DNA of 13,175 nt from Candidatus Thorarchaeota archaeon MP11T_1. GTDB lineage: Archaea; Asgardarchaeota; Thorarchaeia; Thorarchaeales; Thorarchaeaceae. The stretch spans positions 1 through 13,175 of the forward strand of contig PJET01000147.1 in assembly GCA_002825515.1 (NCBI GenBank), written 5' to 3'. Shown piece after piece: positions 5,694-12,363 of the stretch. A program made the position numbers and the translations under genes. The first letter of the stretch is position 1. Every line of letters begins with the position of its first letter. The notes below the pieces were generated by a model. The model was not told the DNA's origin. It searched no databases and worked only from the letters and a program-made list of their open reading frames with translations.

Positions 5694-6236
5694 TTATTTG
5701 ATTCGAAGTGCTACATTCTCCTTTGAAGTTGTTTCTACTACTTCCATTTTCACTTTTAGCAGAGATTCAAGATAACCTCGAATAAATGGAGCTGGATAGA
5801 AGGGACTGCTAATGACGATGAGATCATCATTCAGCGTAATTAGACCCCAGCCATTATCTTGAAGGAGTCTTAAAACCAAATCACGACTTTCTGCTTCCGT
5901 TGGATTTCCTCCATAAAACAATCGTACAACATCAGCTATAGGTGATTGACTGCCAGCTGTTTCTCCAAGCTCATACTGATCAGTTGGTGTGAATTTGGAG
6001 AAGAACAGGGAGGAAAGTGTTTCAGACTCAAAGACAGCTCTGAAAGAACTAACATAGATACCTCGCTCAGTCCATTTGTGTACTGTGAAATCAAGAAACC
6101 ACCTTACTGCATCTTCTATTAGTTGTGCTCGAGATCGCCCTACTCTCTCTTGAACAAGATCATCAATTCGATTCACCAGCGATTGACTCATTGTAACGCT
6201 AATAATCTTCTTTTTATCTGAATCATCTGACGACAC
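5694..6236 (-). CDS. Ribbon-helix-helix (CopG/Arc-type) transcription regulator
   Basis: This is a 180-residue protein. After an acidic and lysine-rich lead (MSSDDSDKKK), residues 11-16 (IISVTM) form the DNA-reading strand, followed by helix SQSLVNRIDDLVQE (17-30), a glycine turn (VGRSRAQ) and helix LIEDAVRWFLDF (39-50). This is a classic ribbon-helix-helix dimer that inserts a beta ribbon into the major groove. The remaining ~130 residues contain SRDLVLRLLQDNGWGLITLNDDLIVISSP in consecutive segments and a PFIRGYLESLL helix. They suggest an alpha/beta effector or oligomerisation domain that I cannot name; NikR-type metal ligands are not evident. The GTG start is well supported by AGGAGGC (6244-6250) seven bases upstream. 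The gene is divergent from the small gene at 6373. A tandem AACATGG heptamer at 6251-6264 lies between its TATA box and ribosome site and could be an autoregulatory operator. Confidence 0.8.
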   Translation of the reverse strand: MSSDDSDKKKIISVTMSQSLVNRIDDLVQERVGRSRAQLIEDAVRWFLDFTVHKWTERGIYVSSFRAVFESETLSSLFFSKFTPTDQYELGETAGSQSPIADVVRLFYGGNPTEAESRDLVLRLLQDNGWGLITLNDDLIVISSPFYPAPFIRGYLESLLKVKMEVVETTSKENVALRIK

Positions 6237-6250
6237 ACTTGTTGCCTCCT

Positions 6251-6264
6251 AACATGGAACATGG
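6251..6264 (-). promoter_or_regulatory. Tandem 7-bp repeat, candidate operator of the ribbon-helix-helix gene
   Basis: AACATGG occurs twice with no spacer (6251-6257 and 6258-6264). It lies immediately before the AGGAGGC ribosome site and about 20-26 bases from the likely TATA box, so it should overlap the transcription start. Ribbon-helix-helix dimers commonly bind short tandem or inverted repeats, which makes self-repression plausible. Confidence 0.4.
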
Positions 6265-6275
6265 TCCTTTTGCTA

Positions 6276-6288
6276 TGAACAAATATAC
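6276..6288 (-). promoter_or_regulatory. TATA-like box for the ribbon-helix-helix gene
   Basis: On the minus strand the sequence reads TGTATATTTGTTC, an A/T-rich TATA-like stretch. The implied transcript start is near 6256, about 20 bases before the GTG codon at 6236. Confidence 0.45.
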
Positions 6289-6372
6289 ACTACTAGAAGT
6301 AATGAAAACCTACTATTTGAATACTTTGGGCAAAGTGTGAATGAGATAGTTACTACAGGCAAACCTTAATCG

Positions 6373-6663
6373 GTGGATAATACAACCTTCAACGGATTAT
6401 ATATGACGTACTGCGAACTCTGGCTGGAATCCAAAGGTGGTCTGTCACAGTTTCGAGTTGCCTTGCTTGTTCCAGATGATTTTGAGCTACCAGAAGGTTT
6501 CACTCTTGCTGATGCTCAGCACGACCCTGACAAGAAGTTTTATGTTTCAGAATGGCACCACGGAATAGCACAAGCCAAAAAAGCAATCGATGCCGCAGCT
6601 CAGTTTTACTCAGATAGAGATCTCAAGTTCTTGTATTTCAGAGAGATAAGAAAACCCAAGTAA
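6373..6663 (+). CDS. Small protein of unknown function (96 residues)
   Basis: I do not recognise this family. The protein is soluble and compact, with a mixed alpha/beta pattern: an initial strand YMTYCELWLES, a second strand FRVALLVPDDFELPEG (26-41), then KKFYVSEWHHG and a long helix IAQAKKAIDAAAQFYSD (65-81), ending in a strand LKFLYFREIRKP. Tryptophan, tyrosine and histidine (SEWHHG) cluster in the middle and could form a binding site, but that is speculation. The start is uncertain. GTG at 6373 is used here; its bases overlap the only GGTGG ribosome-like sequence, so the true start could be leaderless at this GTG or the internal ATG at 6403 (residue 11). It is divergent from the ribbon-helix-helix regulator, which could control it, and it converges on the membrane-protein gene with a terminator hairpin between them. 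Confidence 0.65.
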   Translation: MDNTTFNGLYMTYCELWLESKGGLSQFRVALLVPDDFELPEGFTLADAQHDPDKKFYVSEWHHGIAQAKKAIDAAAQFYSDRDLKFLYFREIRKPK

Positions 6664-6681
6664 TCAAAGAAAAATAGGAGA

Positions 6682-6702
6682 AGAGGGGTGTATCACCCCT
6701 CT
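6682..6702 (-). terminator. Strong hairpin terminator between convergent genes
   Basis: AGAGGGGTG pairs with CACCCCTCT in a perfect nine-base, G/C-rich stem with a three-base loop. It sits four bases past the stop of the minus-strand membrane-protein gene. On that strand it is followed by a T-rich tract (TATTTTTCTTTG), so it is best read as that gene's terminator. It could also slow readthrough from the + strand gene ending at 6663, although no T tract follows in that direction. Confidence 0.65.
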
Positions 6703-6706
6703 GATC

Positions 6707-7351
6707 TTATGGCCAAGCCACTAGTCCAACTAGTGCTGGATTGAGAATTACTATCACTCCAACTGCAATTGCGGCAAGTCCAACAAGTACACTGACAGGA
6801 ACAGATGCAAATATTTTGCCAATGAGTTGAATCAGTTTGATTATCAGTCCACCAACAACATATGCAACACAGAAGATTATGAATCCAATTACTATCAGAC
6901 CTTTTCCAGATGTCAACCAAATCGCAGCATCCTGTATAACAGGTACTGTTGTCAATGGTTCCAGGAATCCGTAGATTACTGCAGTTCCAAAGACAGCTAC
7001 AGCCAAGGCAAAGACCAAGGCTAGTGGGAATTTTGATAGTATTCTCATTACTAGTGAGAATCCCATGAGGACAAGAATACCAGCAACGATGACCGCGTCT
7101 GGCTGAACTGTCCACACGACATATCCTACAAATATGTCAAGGATTCCAACAAAGAAGCCAATGTAAGTACCGATGGCGACAAGTCCATCAAAGATGGTAC
7201 CCAATAATGGAATTGGGTCTGTTATATTTTCCAATAACCAGATGGCAAGGAGACCTCCAGACAATATCAAGGTCCAAGCGAGAATCCAGTCATCTTGGAA
7301 AAACAACATAATGTCGGCAAGGGTCCAATCTAAAAATGGAATTTGAAGCAT
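6707..7351 (-). CDS. Six-helix integral membrane protein of unknown function
   Basis: This is a 214-residue, very hydrophobic protein with about six membrane-spanning stretches near residues 22-41, 54-80, 84-103, 108-130, 150-172 and 184-204. Loops are short, and charged residues are few and mostly single Asp, Glu, Lys or Arg (ENITDP at 41-46, RILSKFP at 103-109, KLIQLIGK at 172-179). No enzyme or transporter motif is visible, so I leave the function open. The ATG start has GAGGTG (7357-7362 on the + strand) five bases upstream, which decides it. A TATA-like TTTATTTGC about 45 bases upstream of the start suggests its own promoter in the 61-base gap after the TadC-type gene. That gene precedes it on the same strand, so the protein could be an accessory of the same surface machinery, but co-orientation is the only support. 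Confidence 0.75.
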   Translation of the reverse strand: MLQIPFLDWTLADIMLFFQDDWILAWTLILSGGLLAIWLLENITDPIPLLGTIFDGLVAIGTYIGFFVGILDIFVGYVVWTVQPDAVIVAGILVLMGFSLVMRILSKFPLALVFALAVAVFGTAVIYGFLEPLTTVPVIQDAAIWLTSGKGLIVIGFIIFCVAYVVGGLIIKLIQLIGKIFASVPVSVLVGLAAIAVGVIVILNPALVGLVAWP

Positions 7352-7412
7352 TATTACACCTCATCCTAACTATGTCGGCAATAAGCATCTGAGCAAATAA
7401 ATGATTCTTACG

Positions 7413-8927
7413 TCATAATAAACCCATCATTGTTGATGATAAAGCGAAAGAGATCCAAAACAGAAGGCCACAAATTAAGCCGATGACAACAGGGCGAGAA
7501 CCACCAACCATTCTAGTGTTTTGATAACCTGTAGAAGCAGTGGTAGCGCCTAAAGTGATTAGCAAAGGAAGAATGTCGAGAGTCGTTATACTTCCTGGAG
7601 TCCAAGTTGGACCTTGTGATAGGAGTGAGCCTATGAAGAGGAATGGTGACAGCGATGCGAGCATTCCTAGTACAGCAGCACTCGTAATCGTAAGTAGAAA
7701 CACCTTCATTCTTTGAGCTGCAATGATCGATTCTCTCTCTTTTGCCACAGCAGATCTCTTCACAAGGCGAGTAGCAATTCTAGATATTCTATCCCCAGCA
7801 GCTTGAGCCGAGGTTTCACACATGATAGCTATCATGTTTAGCATTTGAGAAACTCTTTGCCCAAGAGCCGCCTCTGATGCACGTGCCATAGCTTCCGCAA
7901 TAGATGCATCTTCACGGTACATAGAATATAGTGCAATGTCAACCAGTTTCTGTATTGGATTGTCCAATTCATCACGAATTGAGTCTAGGCTTACTTCAAG
8001 CGTGTCACCTGATCTCAAGCGTTCTCCAAGTACAATAAGGAAGTTGAGAAACGCATCATATTCTGCTATTATCTCCTGTTGAGAGGGTGCAATTACTACT
8101 GATTCTCTTGGACGGTCAAAATAAGCGGAGAACTGTCTTGAAAAACGACTCTTCAGTAGTGCATTAATCATAATGAAGACGGGAGCCATGAGCAAAATCA
8201 TGATGCTCGTGGCAAACCCTGCAAGTGAAACTGCAAGTGTGAACATAATTGGTAGATACGTCACCAATGCAGCAATAATCAGCAGTCTGCTTTCTAACTC
8301 GAGATTCTTTTGACGAAGAGCTAAATCAGCTTCAAAGGACTCGCCCGAGAGCATATCAATCAAATCGGTCTTCTGTTCTAGAGAAGATACTATCGCAGTG
8401 AAGTATCTTCTAAGATCATCAGATGGTTGGTCCTTTGCAAACTCCATCAGACAGGTTTCTGGAGGCGTTCCCTCGTTGATTTTTCCAATCATCTGCATGA
8501 AGGCTTTTGAGAGATACGGGTGGTCTGATTGAGCCACCATCTCAATAGCATCAAAGATAGTACCGCCTGATTGAAACACGAGAATAAATTGCTCGAAAAC
8601 AAGATCAGCTTCCTCAGAGAGGCCCAGTTTGTAACTGTTCATCATCGACACAGGATATGAAACAACCATATAGTAGGTCACAACGGCAACCAGTCCTGCA
8701 AGAGGTGCTACTATGAGCAGACTGAGTTCAAGATATGTCAGTAGGAAAACTAAAAGAAGTAACACAAGGACCGATAGTAGATTTGCTGCTGCCTCAACAC
8801 CTCTAACTGAGATGTCCATCATTGGAGCGAGAAACTTCACTGCTCTCTGAAGTTCCCTGTCATCCTGCTTTCGGCTCGTGCGCCCAGCTAATCGTTCACT
8901 GAAGCGACATAGTCTCTCGTACAACAA
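7413..8927 (-). CDS. tadC: TadC/FlaJ-type pilus or secretion platform protein (two T2SSF domains)
   Basis: This 504-residue protein has two type II secretion F-type domains. The first is at about 105-235, with the helix run SEEADLVFEQFILVFQSGG, DAIEMVA and LRRYFTAIVSSLEQ. The second is at about 285-420, with FLNFLIVLGERLRSGDTL, VDIALYSMYRED and MLNMIAIMCETSAQAAG. Membrane helices lie near 48-66, 70-90, 213-235, 240-258, 408-428 and 479-500. Such proteins form the inner-membrane platform that couples an assembly ATPase to growth of an archaeal type IV pilus, archaellum or related filament. The length and duplicated layout fit archaeal FlaJ/TadC-like proteins. The start is TTG at 8927 with GAGGA (8935-8939 on the + strand) seven bases upstream; an in-frame stop at 8940-8942 rules out a longer protein. 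No partner ATPase gene is adjacent, which is unusual. A pilin-like protein is encoded at 12362-13069. Confidence 0.83.
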   Translation of the reverse strand: MLYERLCRFSERLAGRTSRKQDDRELQRAVKFLAPMMDISVRGVEAAANLLSVLVLLLLVFLLTYLELSLLIVAPLAGLVAVVTYYMVVSYPVSMMNSYKLGLSEEADLVFEQFILVFQSGGTIFDAIEMVAQSDHPYLSKAFMQMIGKINEGTPPETCLMEFAKDQPSDDLRRYFTAIVSSLEQKTDLIDMLSGESFEADLALRQKNLELESRLLIIAALVTYLPIMFTLAVSLAGFATSIMILLMAPVFIMINALLKSRFSRQFSAYFDRPRESVVIAPSQQEIIAEYDAFLNFLIVLGERLRSGDTLEVSLDSIRDELDNPIQKLVDIALYSMYREDASIAEAMARASEAALGQRVSQMLNMIAIMCETSAQAAGDRISRIATRLVKRSAVAKERESIIAAQRMKVFLLTITSAAVLGMLASLSPFLFIGSLLSQGPTWTPGSITTLDILPLLITLGATTASTGYQNTRMVGGSRPVVIGLICGLLFWISFALSSTMMGLL

Positions 8928-8997
8928 TACAGGGTCCTCTCAGAGCTATGTCTTCGATGCTTCTCTTAAATTGCCCGATGTTTGAAAAGAAAGGAAC

Positions 8998-9025
8998 CCC
9001 TGGAGTTCAGACAAGGAACCCAGGG
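8998..9025 (-). terminator. Candidate terminator of the exported-protein gene
   Basis: CCCTGG and CCAGGG form a six-base stem around a 16-base loop, 16 bases past the stop of the gene at 9042. On the minus strand a T/C-rich tract (TTCCTTTCTTTTC) follows. The long loop makes it only moderately convincing. A 9-bp direct repeat AAGGAACCC (8991-8999 and 9013-9021) overlaps it. Confidence 0.35.
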
Positions 9026-9041
9026 TATAATTGGAAATTGA

Positions 9042-10403
9042 TCAGCGGCGTTTTCGGACCATCCAAATCACTGCAATGACACCAACAACCAGAATGATGA
9101 ATACAATACCTCCACCACCATCAGACGTGGTATAGAGGTTTGTATACGCCACATATACAGGATCTTGTTCAACTCTGAGCGAGTTCCATTCTGGAAATGT
9201 CACTGCATACCACCATTGGCTGTTGTGGAATGCTGCACCTGAAGCAACATTATCTACCATGTTTCCCACTGTTGCGTAAACCGATCTCAGCTGTGCTGAT
9301 AGACCATATGCCATGTGTGCAAAGAGCCAAGCAGAAACAGGTGCTTGCCAACCCACAAGAAATAGGTCACTCAATCTGGCAGCAAGTAGAGTGTTGAGTG
9401 CAGTTTCTTCAGCAGAAACAGTTGTCCAAGGTTCTGTCGTTTCATTAATGAGTGCATACTGCCTTCCAAGACCAATGTCAAAGGCACGTTCGCCATTGTT
9501 ACCTACTTTGATAGTGAGGTCTTCATCTAGAGGAGTTATTGAAGTTGGAGGGTCGAGCTCTACACCGGATTCAGTTTCAACAGTATACTGAGATGTGAAC
9601 ACAGAAAGATAGTGTACGGCGGATATTTCCATCGATTCAATGATTACATCTGTTGGGGGAATATCTATACCTAACATCCTAAACTTTTTCACTTGACCTA
9701 TTGTATACAAAGTTTCAGCATGTACCTGACCAGTTTCATCAATTGTGATGTCATATTGAATTACAAGTTCACTAATCACAGCTGACATTAGAGGGATAAT
9801 AAGCGTAGACCAGAAACCAAAAGCTGTGTTTGCGTCAACTATTCTACAAGTCAGATTAGTATAACGCATACCGAATCGATAGTGAGTGTCACTTAGTTTC
9901 GTTGCTGGAATTGATTCGACTGATGGAGTATACTCCGGCCAAATACTACTCGATGCTTGAGGAACGACATACCATGCAGGTTCATTGCCAACATCTGGTA
10001 GATTATTACTCCCAAATGTTTCATTGTGAGCAAGTAGGAAGGCAAAGATCGCACCAATGAATACTTCCCTGTTTTGTGGTGTTTTGAAATACATACCAAA
10101 CAGTTGGTATGGTAGAATCGTCCTAGTGATGTTTTCTCCCACTGTCGCGTTCATATTATTGAACGCAATTAAGAAAGATGAAAACTCACCAACATGAACA
10201 AATGATGTGGTTAGGCTTGCATTCGCATCCTCACCCCTAATCATGATTGAGTCATTTGTCCAGTACTCCTCTTCGAAGGTGTGGCCAAAAACAGCGGCTT
10301 CATCACCAGCAGTCCAAGCACTAGCATTAGGTATGAAAACGAATGGTATTGCTAAAAGGACCAAGACCCAGAAGGTCATGGCTTTACTTTTTATAGCGCG
10401 CAT
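9042..10403 (-). CDS. Large Sec-exported, C-terminally membrane-anchored protein of unknown function
   Basis: I do not recognise the family. From the ATG at 10403 the protein has 453 residues. A Sec signal peptide (basic MRAIKSK, hydrophobic core, ASA cleavage site near 27-29) is followed by a large extracellular region and a C-terminal GGGG linker, hydrophobic helix FIILVVGVIAVIWMV and basic RKRR stop-transfer tail. The topology is therefore outside-facing with one C-terminal anchor. Seven Asn-x-Ser/Thr sequons (NDS, NAS, NAT, NIT, NLT and two NET) suggest N-glycosylation. The middle has beta-rich stretches such as VIQYDITIDETGQVHAETLY. The start is a choice: TTG at 10424 would add seven residues but has no ribosome site, whereas ATG at 10403 has GGAGAG ten bases upstream and gives a cleaner signal peptide. 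A surface-layer-associated, adhesin or solute-binding role is possible but unsupported. Confidence 0.75.
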   Translation of the reverse strand: MRAIKSKAMTFWVLVLLAIPFVFIPNASAWTAGDEAAVFGHTFEEEYWTNDSIMIRGEDANASLTTSFVHVGEFSSFLIAFNNMNATVGENITRTILPYQLFGMYFKTPQNREVFIGAIFAFLLAHNETFGSNNLPDVGNEPAWYVVPQASSSIWPEYTPSVESIPATKLSDTHYRFGMRYTNLTCRIVDANTAFGFWSTLIIPLMSAVISELVIQYDITIDETGQVHAETLYTIGQVKKFRMLGIDIPPTDVIIESMEISAVHYLSVFTSQYTVETESGVELDPPTSITPLDEDLTIKVGNNGERAFDIGLGRQYALINETTEPWTTVSAEETALNTLLAARLSDLFLVGWQAPVSAWLFAHMAYGLSAQLRSVYATVGNMVDNVASGAAFHNSQWWYAVTFPEWNSLRVEQDPVYVAYTNLYTTSDGGGGIVFIILVVGVIAVIWMVRKRR

Positions 10404-10431
10404 TATTGAGAAACTCTCCAGCAATTCATAT

Positions 10432-10450
10432 TGTATAATATATTAAAAGA
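10432..10450 (-). promoter_or_regulatory. TATA-like promoter of the exported-protein gene
   Basis: The minus strand reads TCTTTTAATATATTATACA, an extended A/T box. It predicts a transcript start near 10415-10420, right at the GGAGAG site and just inside the alternative TTG at 10424, which supports the ATG at 10403. Confidence 0.45.
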
Positions 10451-10479
10451 CAAATGTATGATAGATTCATTGTATGATT

Positions 10480-11742
10480 TTACCAGAAATCTGTGACCTT
10501 AGTTTGATTCATGAATATAGGATAAATCTTGCTTGTTTCCAACCATCGATGCATTGGTATTCTGAAATGTTGGGCAATTTCATTCAATGCTTCTTCAATC
10601 GTACTATAACTATTGACATTTGTTTCTAAGGCTCTTTTCGCAATCTCTCTGAATCTCCATACTCCTAATGGTACCCATTGCTGGGGATCAATTTCCATAA
10701 ATACAATGACACCCGCTTGTCTTCGAATATCTGCCAAATACTCGAGGGCAGGAAGCCGAGTTGCATAGTATGCTCCAACAACATCCTTTGCGTAATCCTT
10801 TCGACCTTTGAACCATTCATGATCGATGATAATCGGTGGACGAAGACCACCTAACCAGGACTCCATAGCCTCAAACTGCCAGCCACTTGGAAGAAAAAGA
10901 AGAGCCACAGTGTTACCAAGTGCGTAGTCAACGCTAACTCGAAAATCATTGATCCATGGGTTTCTCAACACTTCCTTGTGGAGCTGCTTTCCAATTATAT
11001 CATCTGTTGCAGTTATACTCCATTTCGTTGGAACAAGTCTTCGTTTTTTCTTCTGGCCAATTGTTCCGACAGATAGAAGCCTTGTGATATGCTCAAGTCT
11101 AATCCCACCATCAAAAAGGTTCCTGATTCCAGTTTCCGCTTTGAGATCTGTATCAGATGCCACTCTATCAATCACTTTTGGAACTGAAGGATTTTCATCA
11201 ATTTTGAAAGTTCGAAGTGGAGCTGAAGGTCCAATTGGTAGTGTCACATCCGAGAAAATTGTTGTGAATTGAGGGCGCTTTAGTAGAGTTGCCTCTGATA
11301 GCAATGGTGATTCAGAAAGTGCCAGTGTTTGTGTTTCAGCCAAGTCTTTAGGGGGGTCTTGAGCGGCTGTAACCGGGATGTACTTCTTTGTTCGAACCAA
11401 ACTGAATCGAAGAGCTAGAATTTCATCAATAGTCTTTGTCAACCAGTGATCAGGTCGCTCCATGTACATTGCCTCTGCAGACCGGAGAGGTGGAACAAGT
11501 GGACCAGCTAGTACCTTTGGATAACCACTCTCTCCTACAAAGACCGAAGGAGGTGAAGACCCTGTTAATTCCATTCCAACGAATGCATTATCTATCTGAG
11601 CTTGGGCTTTTGCCCTCATCAAAATTGGACAAGGTTTGATTCCACAGAGATGTCGATGTCCCATGCACTGACTACAGACCCTATCGTTGTACGATGGCTT
11701 TTTCGCCACTTCTGGTGTAGGGTCAAGTTTCATCTGCTCCAT
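10480..11742 (-). CDS. nreA: NreA-type archaeal DNA repair protein with PIP motif
   Basis: This 420-residue protein matches the archaeal Nre family. The N-terminus has a zinc-type cysteine cluster, C23-x2-C26 and C33/C38, in VCSQCMGHRHLCGIKPCPIL. The central and C-terminal Nre regions include VFVGESGYPKVLAGPL (68-83), NPWINDFRVSVDYALGN (about 267-283) and GWQFEAMESWLGG. The last eight residues, QTKVTDFW (413-420), fit the PCNA-interacting (PIP) pattern Q-x-x-hydrophobic-x-x-aromatic-aromatic and sit at the very C-terminus as in known NreA proteins. Haloferax NreA has been linked to repair of mitomycin-C-type damage. The expected role is a soluble, PCNA-tethered DNA repair factor; its biochemical activity is not clear from sequence. 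The ATG start at 11742 has only a weak ribosome site, and Met4 is an alternative. A TATA-like AAAATATAGG lies near 11806-11815. The gene is preceded by the membrane-anchored winged-helix gene on the same strand with a 98-base gap. Confidence 0.87.
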   Translation of the reverse strand: MEQMKLDPTPEVAKKPSYNDRVCSQCMGHRHLCGIKPCPILMRAKAQAQIDNAFVGMELTGSSPPSVFVGESGYPKVLAGPLVPPLRSAEAMYMERPDHWLTKTIDEILALRFSLVRTKKYIPVTAAQDPPKDLAETQTLALSESPLLSEATLLKRPQFTTIFSDVTLPIGPSAPLRTFKIDENPSVPKVIDRVASDTDLKAETGIRNLFDGGIRLEHITRLLSVGTIGQKKKRRLVPTKWSITATDDIIGKQLHKEVLRNPWINDFRVSVDYALGNTVALLFLPSGWQFEAMESWLGGLRPPIIIDHEWFKGRKDYAKDVVGAYYATRLPALEYLADIRRQAGVIVFMEIDPQQWVPLGVWRFREIAKRALETNVNSYSTIEEALNEIAQHFRIPMHRWLETSKIYPIFMNQTKVTDFW

Positions 11743-11840
11743 TTGGGATTCGTCCAGTTCTATTCTCTTCTCAACACTATTCTATGGAGTTTCATCACTT
11801 TTAGACCTATATTTTTGTCACTCTCAATAACACCGAGATA

Positions 11841-12287
11841 CTAGAATGGTTTGAGGAGCCAAATCCGTCTAGTTTCATAGAATGAGAGTGTAATAGTAAT
11901 TATGCTCATAGAGATTACCATGATATCAGCACCAGTTAGTGGCCATGATGCAAAGACCAAAAGATAGACAATTAGCATTCCACTGAATAAAGTACCAAGA
12001 AAGAGAAATCTAGGGAGAAGACGAGTACCAAATTTGATAAAGAGAGAGAGCGACCCTACACGAACAGTTCTCGTGACACCATAAATTCCGTTTGGATCTT
12101 TTATGACCAAATCTAGCTCCATAAGTTTTGTGAGATGGTGGAGAGCTAAGCTAGGACTAGAGAACCCTAAGGCTCTTTGGACATCTCTCACACCCATGTC
12201 ACCACTGGACAGCAGAAGAGCATACACACTCATAGTTCTACCCTTAAGGAGTCTGTCAATAAGTGCCCCATCTGCATCTTTGTTCAT
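11841..12287 (-). CDS. Membrane-anchored winged-helix (ArsR-like) regulator
   Basis: This 148-residue protein has two parts. Residues 16-75 form a winged helix-turn-helix: a first helix MSVYALLLSS, helix VRDVQRALG (33-41), recognition helix SPSLALHHLTKLMELD (44-59) and wing LVIKDPNGIYGVT (60-72). The S-x-x-x-x-H-H-L-x-K-L pattern is typical of ArsR/MarR-like archaeal regulators. Residues 94-114 and 119-137 are two membrane helices joined by a short SWPLTGAD loop, ending in a basic RRIWLLKP tail. DNA binding from the membrane would let it respond to an envelope or lipid signal; the ligand is unknown. The ATG is near-leaderless: a TATA-containing 16-bp palindrome (12309-12324) lies 22 bases upstream and may be its own operator. 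NreA follows downstream on the same strand, and the exported pilin-like gene lies upstream. Confidence 0.8.
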   Translation of the reverse strand: MNKDADGALIDRLLKGRTMSVYALLLSSGDMGVRDVQRALGFSSPSLALHHLTKLMELDLVIKDPNGIYGVTRTVRVGSLSLFIKFGTRLLPRFLFLGTLFSGMLIVYLLVFASWPLTGADIMVISMSIITITLSFYETRRIWLLKPF

Positions 12288-12308
12288 GGAATCACGTCAA
12301 TCACAGCA

Positions 12309-12324
12309 ACATTATGTATAATGT
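12309..12324 (-). promoter_or_regulatory. Perfect palindrome overlapping the TATA region of the winged-helix gene
   Basis: ACATTAT-GT-ATAATGT is a perfect 7+7 inverted repeat with a two-base spacer. Its centre is about 30 bases before the ATG, where the TATA box of a near-leaderless archaeal gene belongs. A winged-helix dimer bound here would block TBP, suggesting autoregulation. Confidence 0.5.
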
Positions 12325-12337
12325 CGAATAAAACAGG

Positions 12338-12363
12338 GATGATGGGCGCAAAGACCCATCATC
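12338..12363 (-). terminator. Hairpin terminator of the pilin-like gene
   Basis: GATGATGGG pairs with CCCATCATC (nine bases, eight-base loop). The hairpin overlaps the TGA stop of the minus-strand gene and is followed on that strand by CCCTGTTTTATTC, a T-rich tract. It separates this gene from the winged-helix gene's promoter. Confidence 0.6.

Noticed and set aside
6693..7115. Minus-strand reading frame with many cysteines and tryptophans that could look like a cysteine-rich secreted protein
   Set aside because: It is a frame-shifted shadow of the six-helix membrane protein at 6707-7351. It has no ribosome site, and its composition is what shifted hydrophobic codons give.
8991..9021. Direct repeat AAGGAACCC 22 bases apart
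   Set aside because: It largely coincides with the candidate terminator hairpin and its flank. It is too short to call an attachment site, and no mobile element is nearby.
9197..9591. Two overlapping plus-strand frames within the large exported-protein gene
   Set aside because: The opposite strand carries a convincing signal peptide, sequons and anchor, so these are shadows.
10949..11639. Plus-strand frames of 107 and 67 codons inside the NreA region
   Set aside because: They are antisense to the clearly identified NreA gene and have no ribosome sites or family features.
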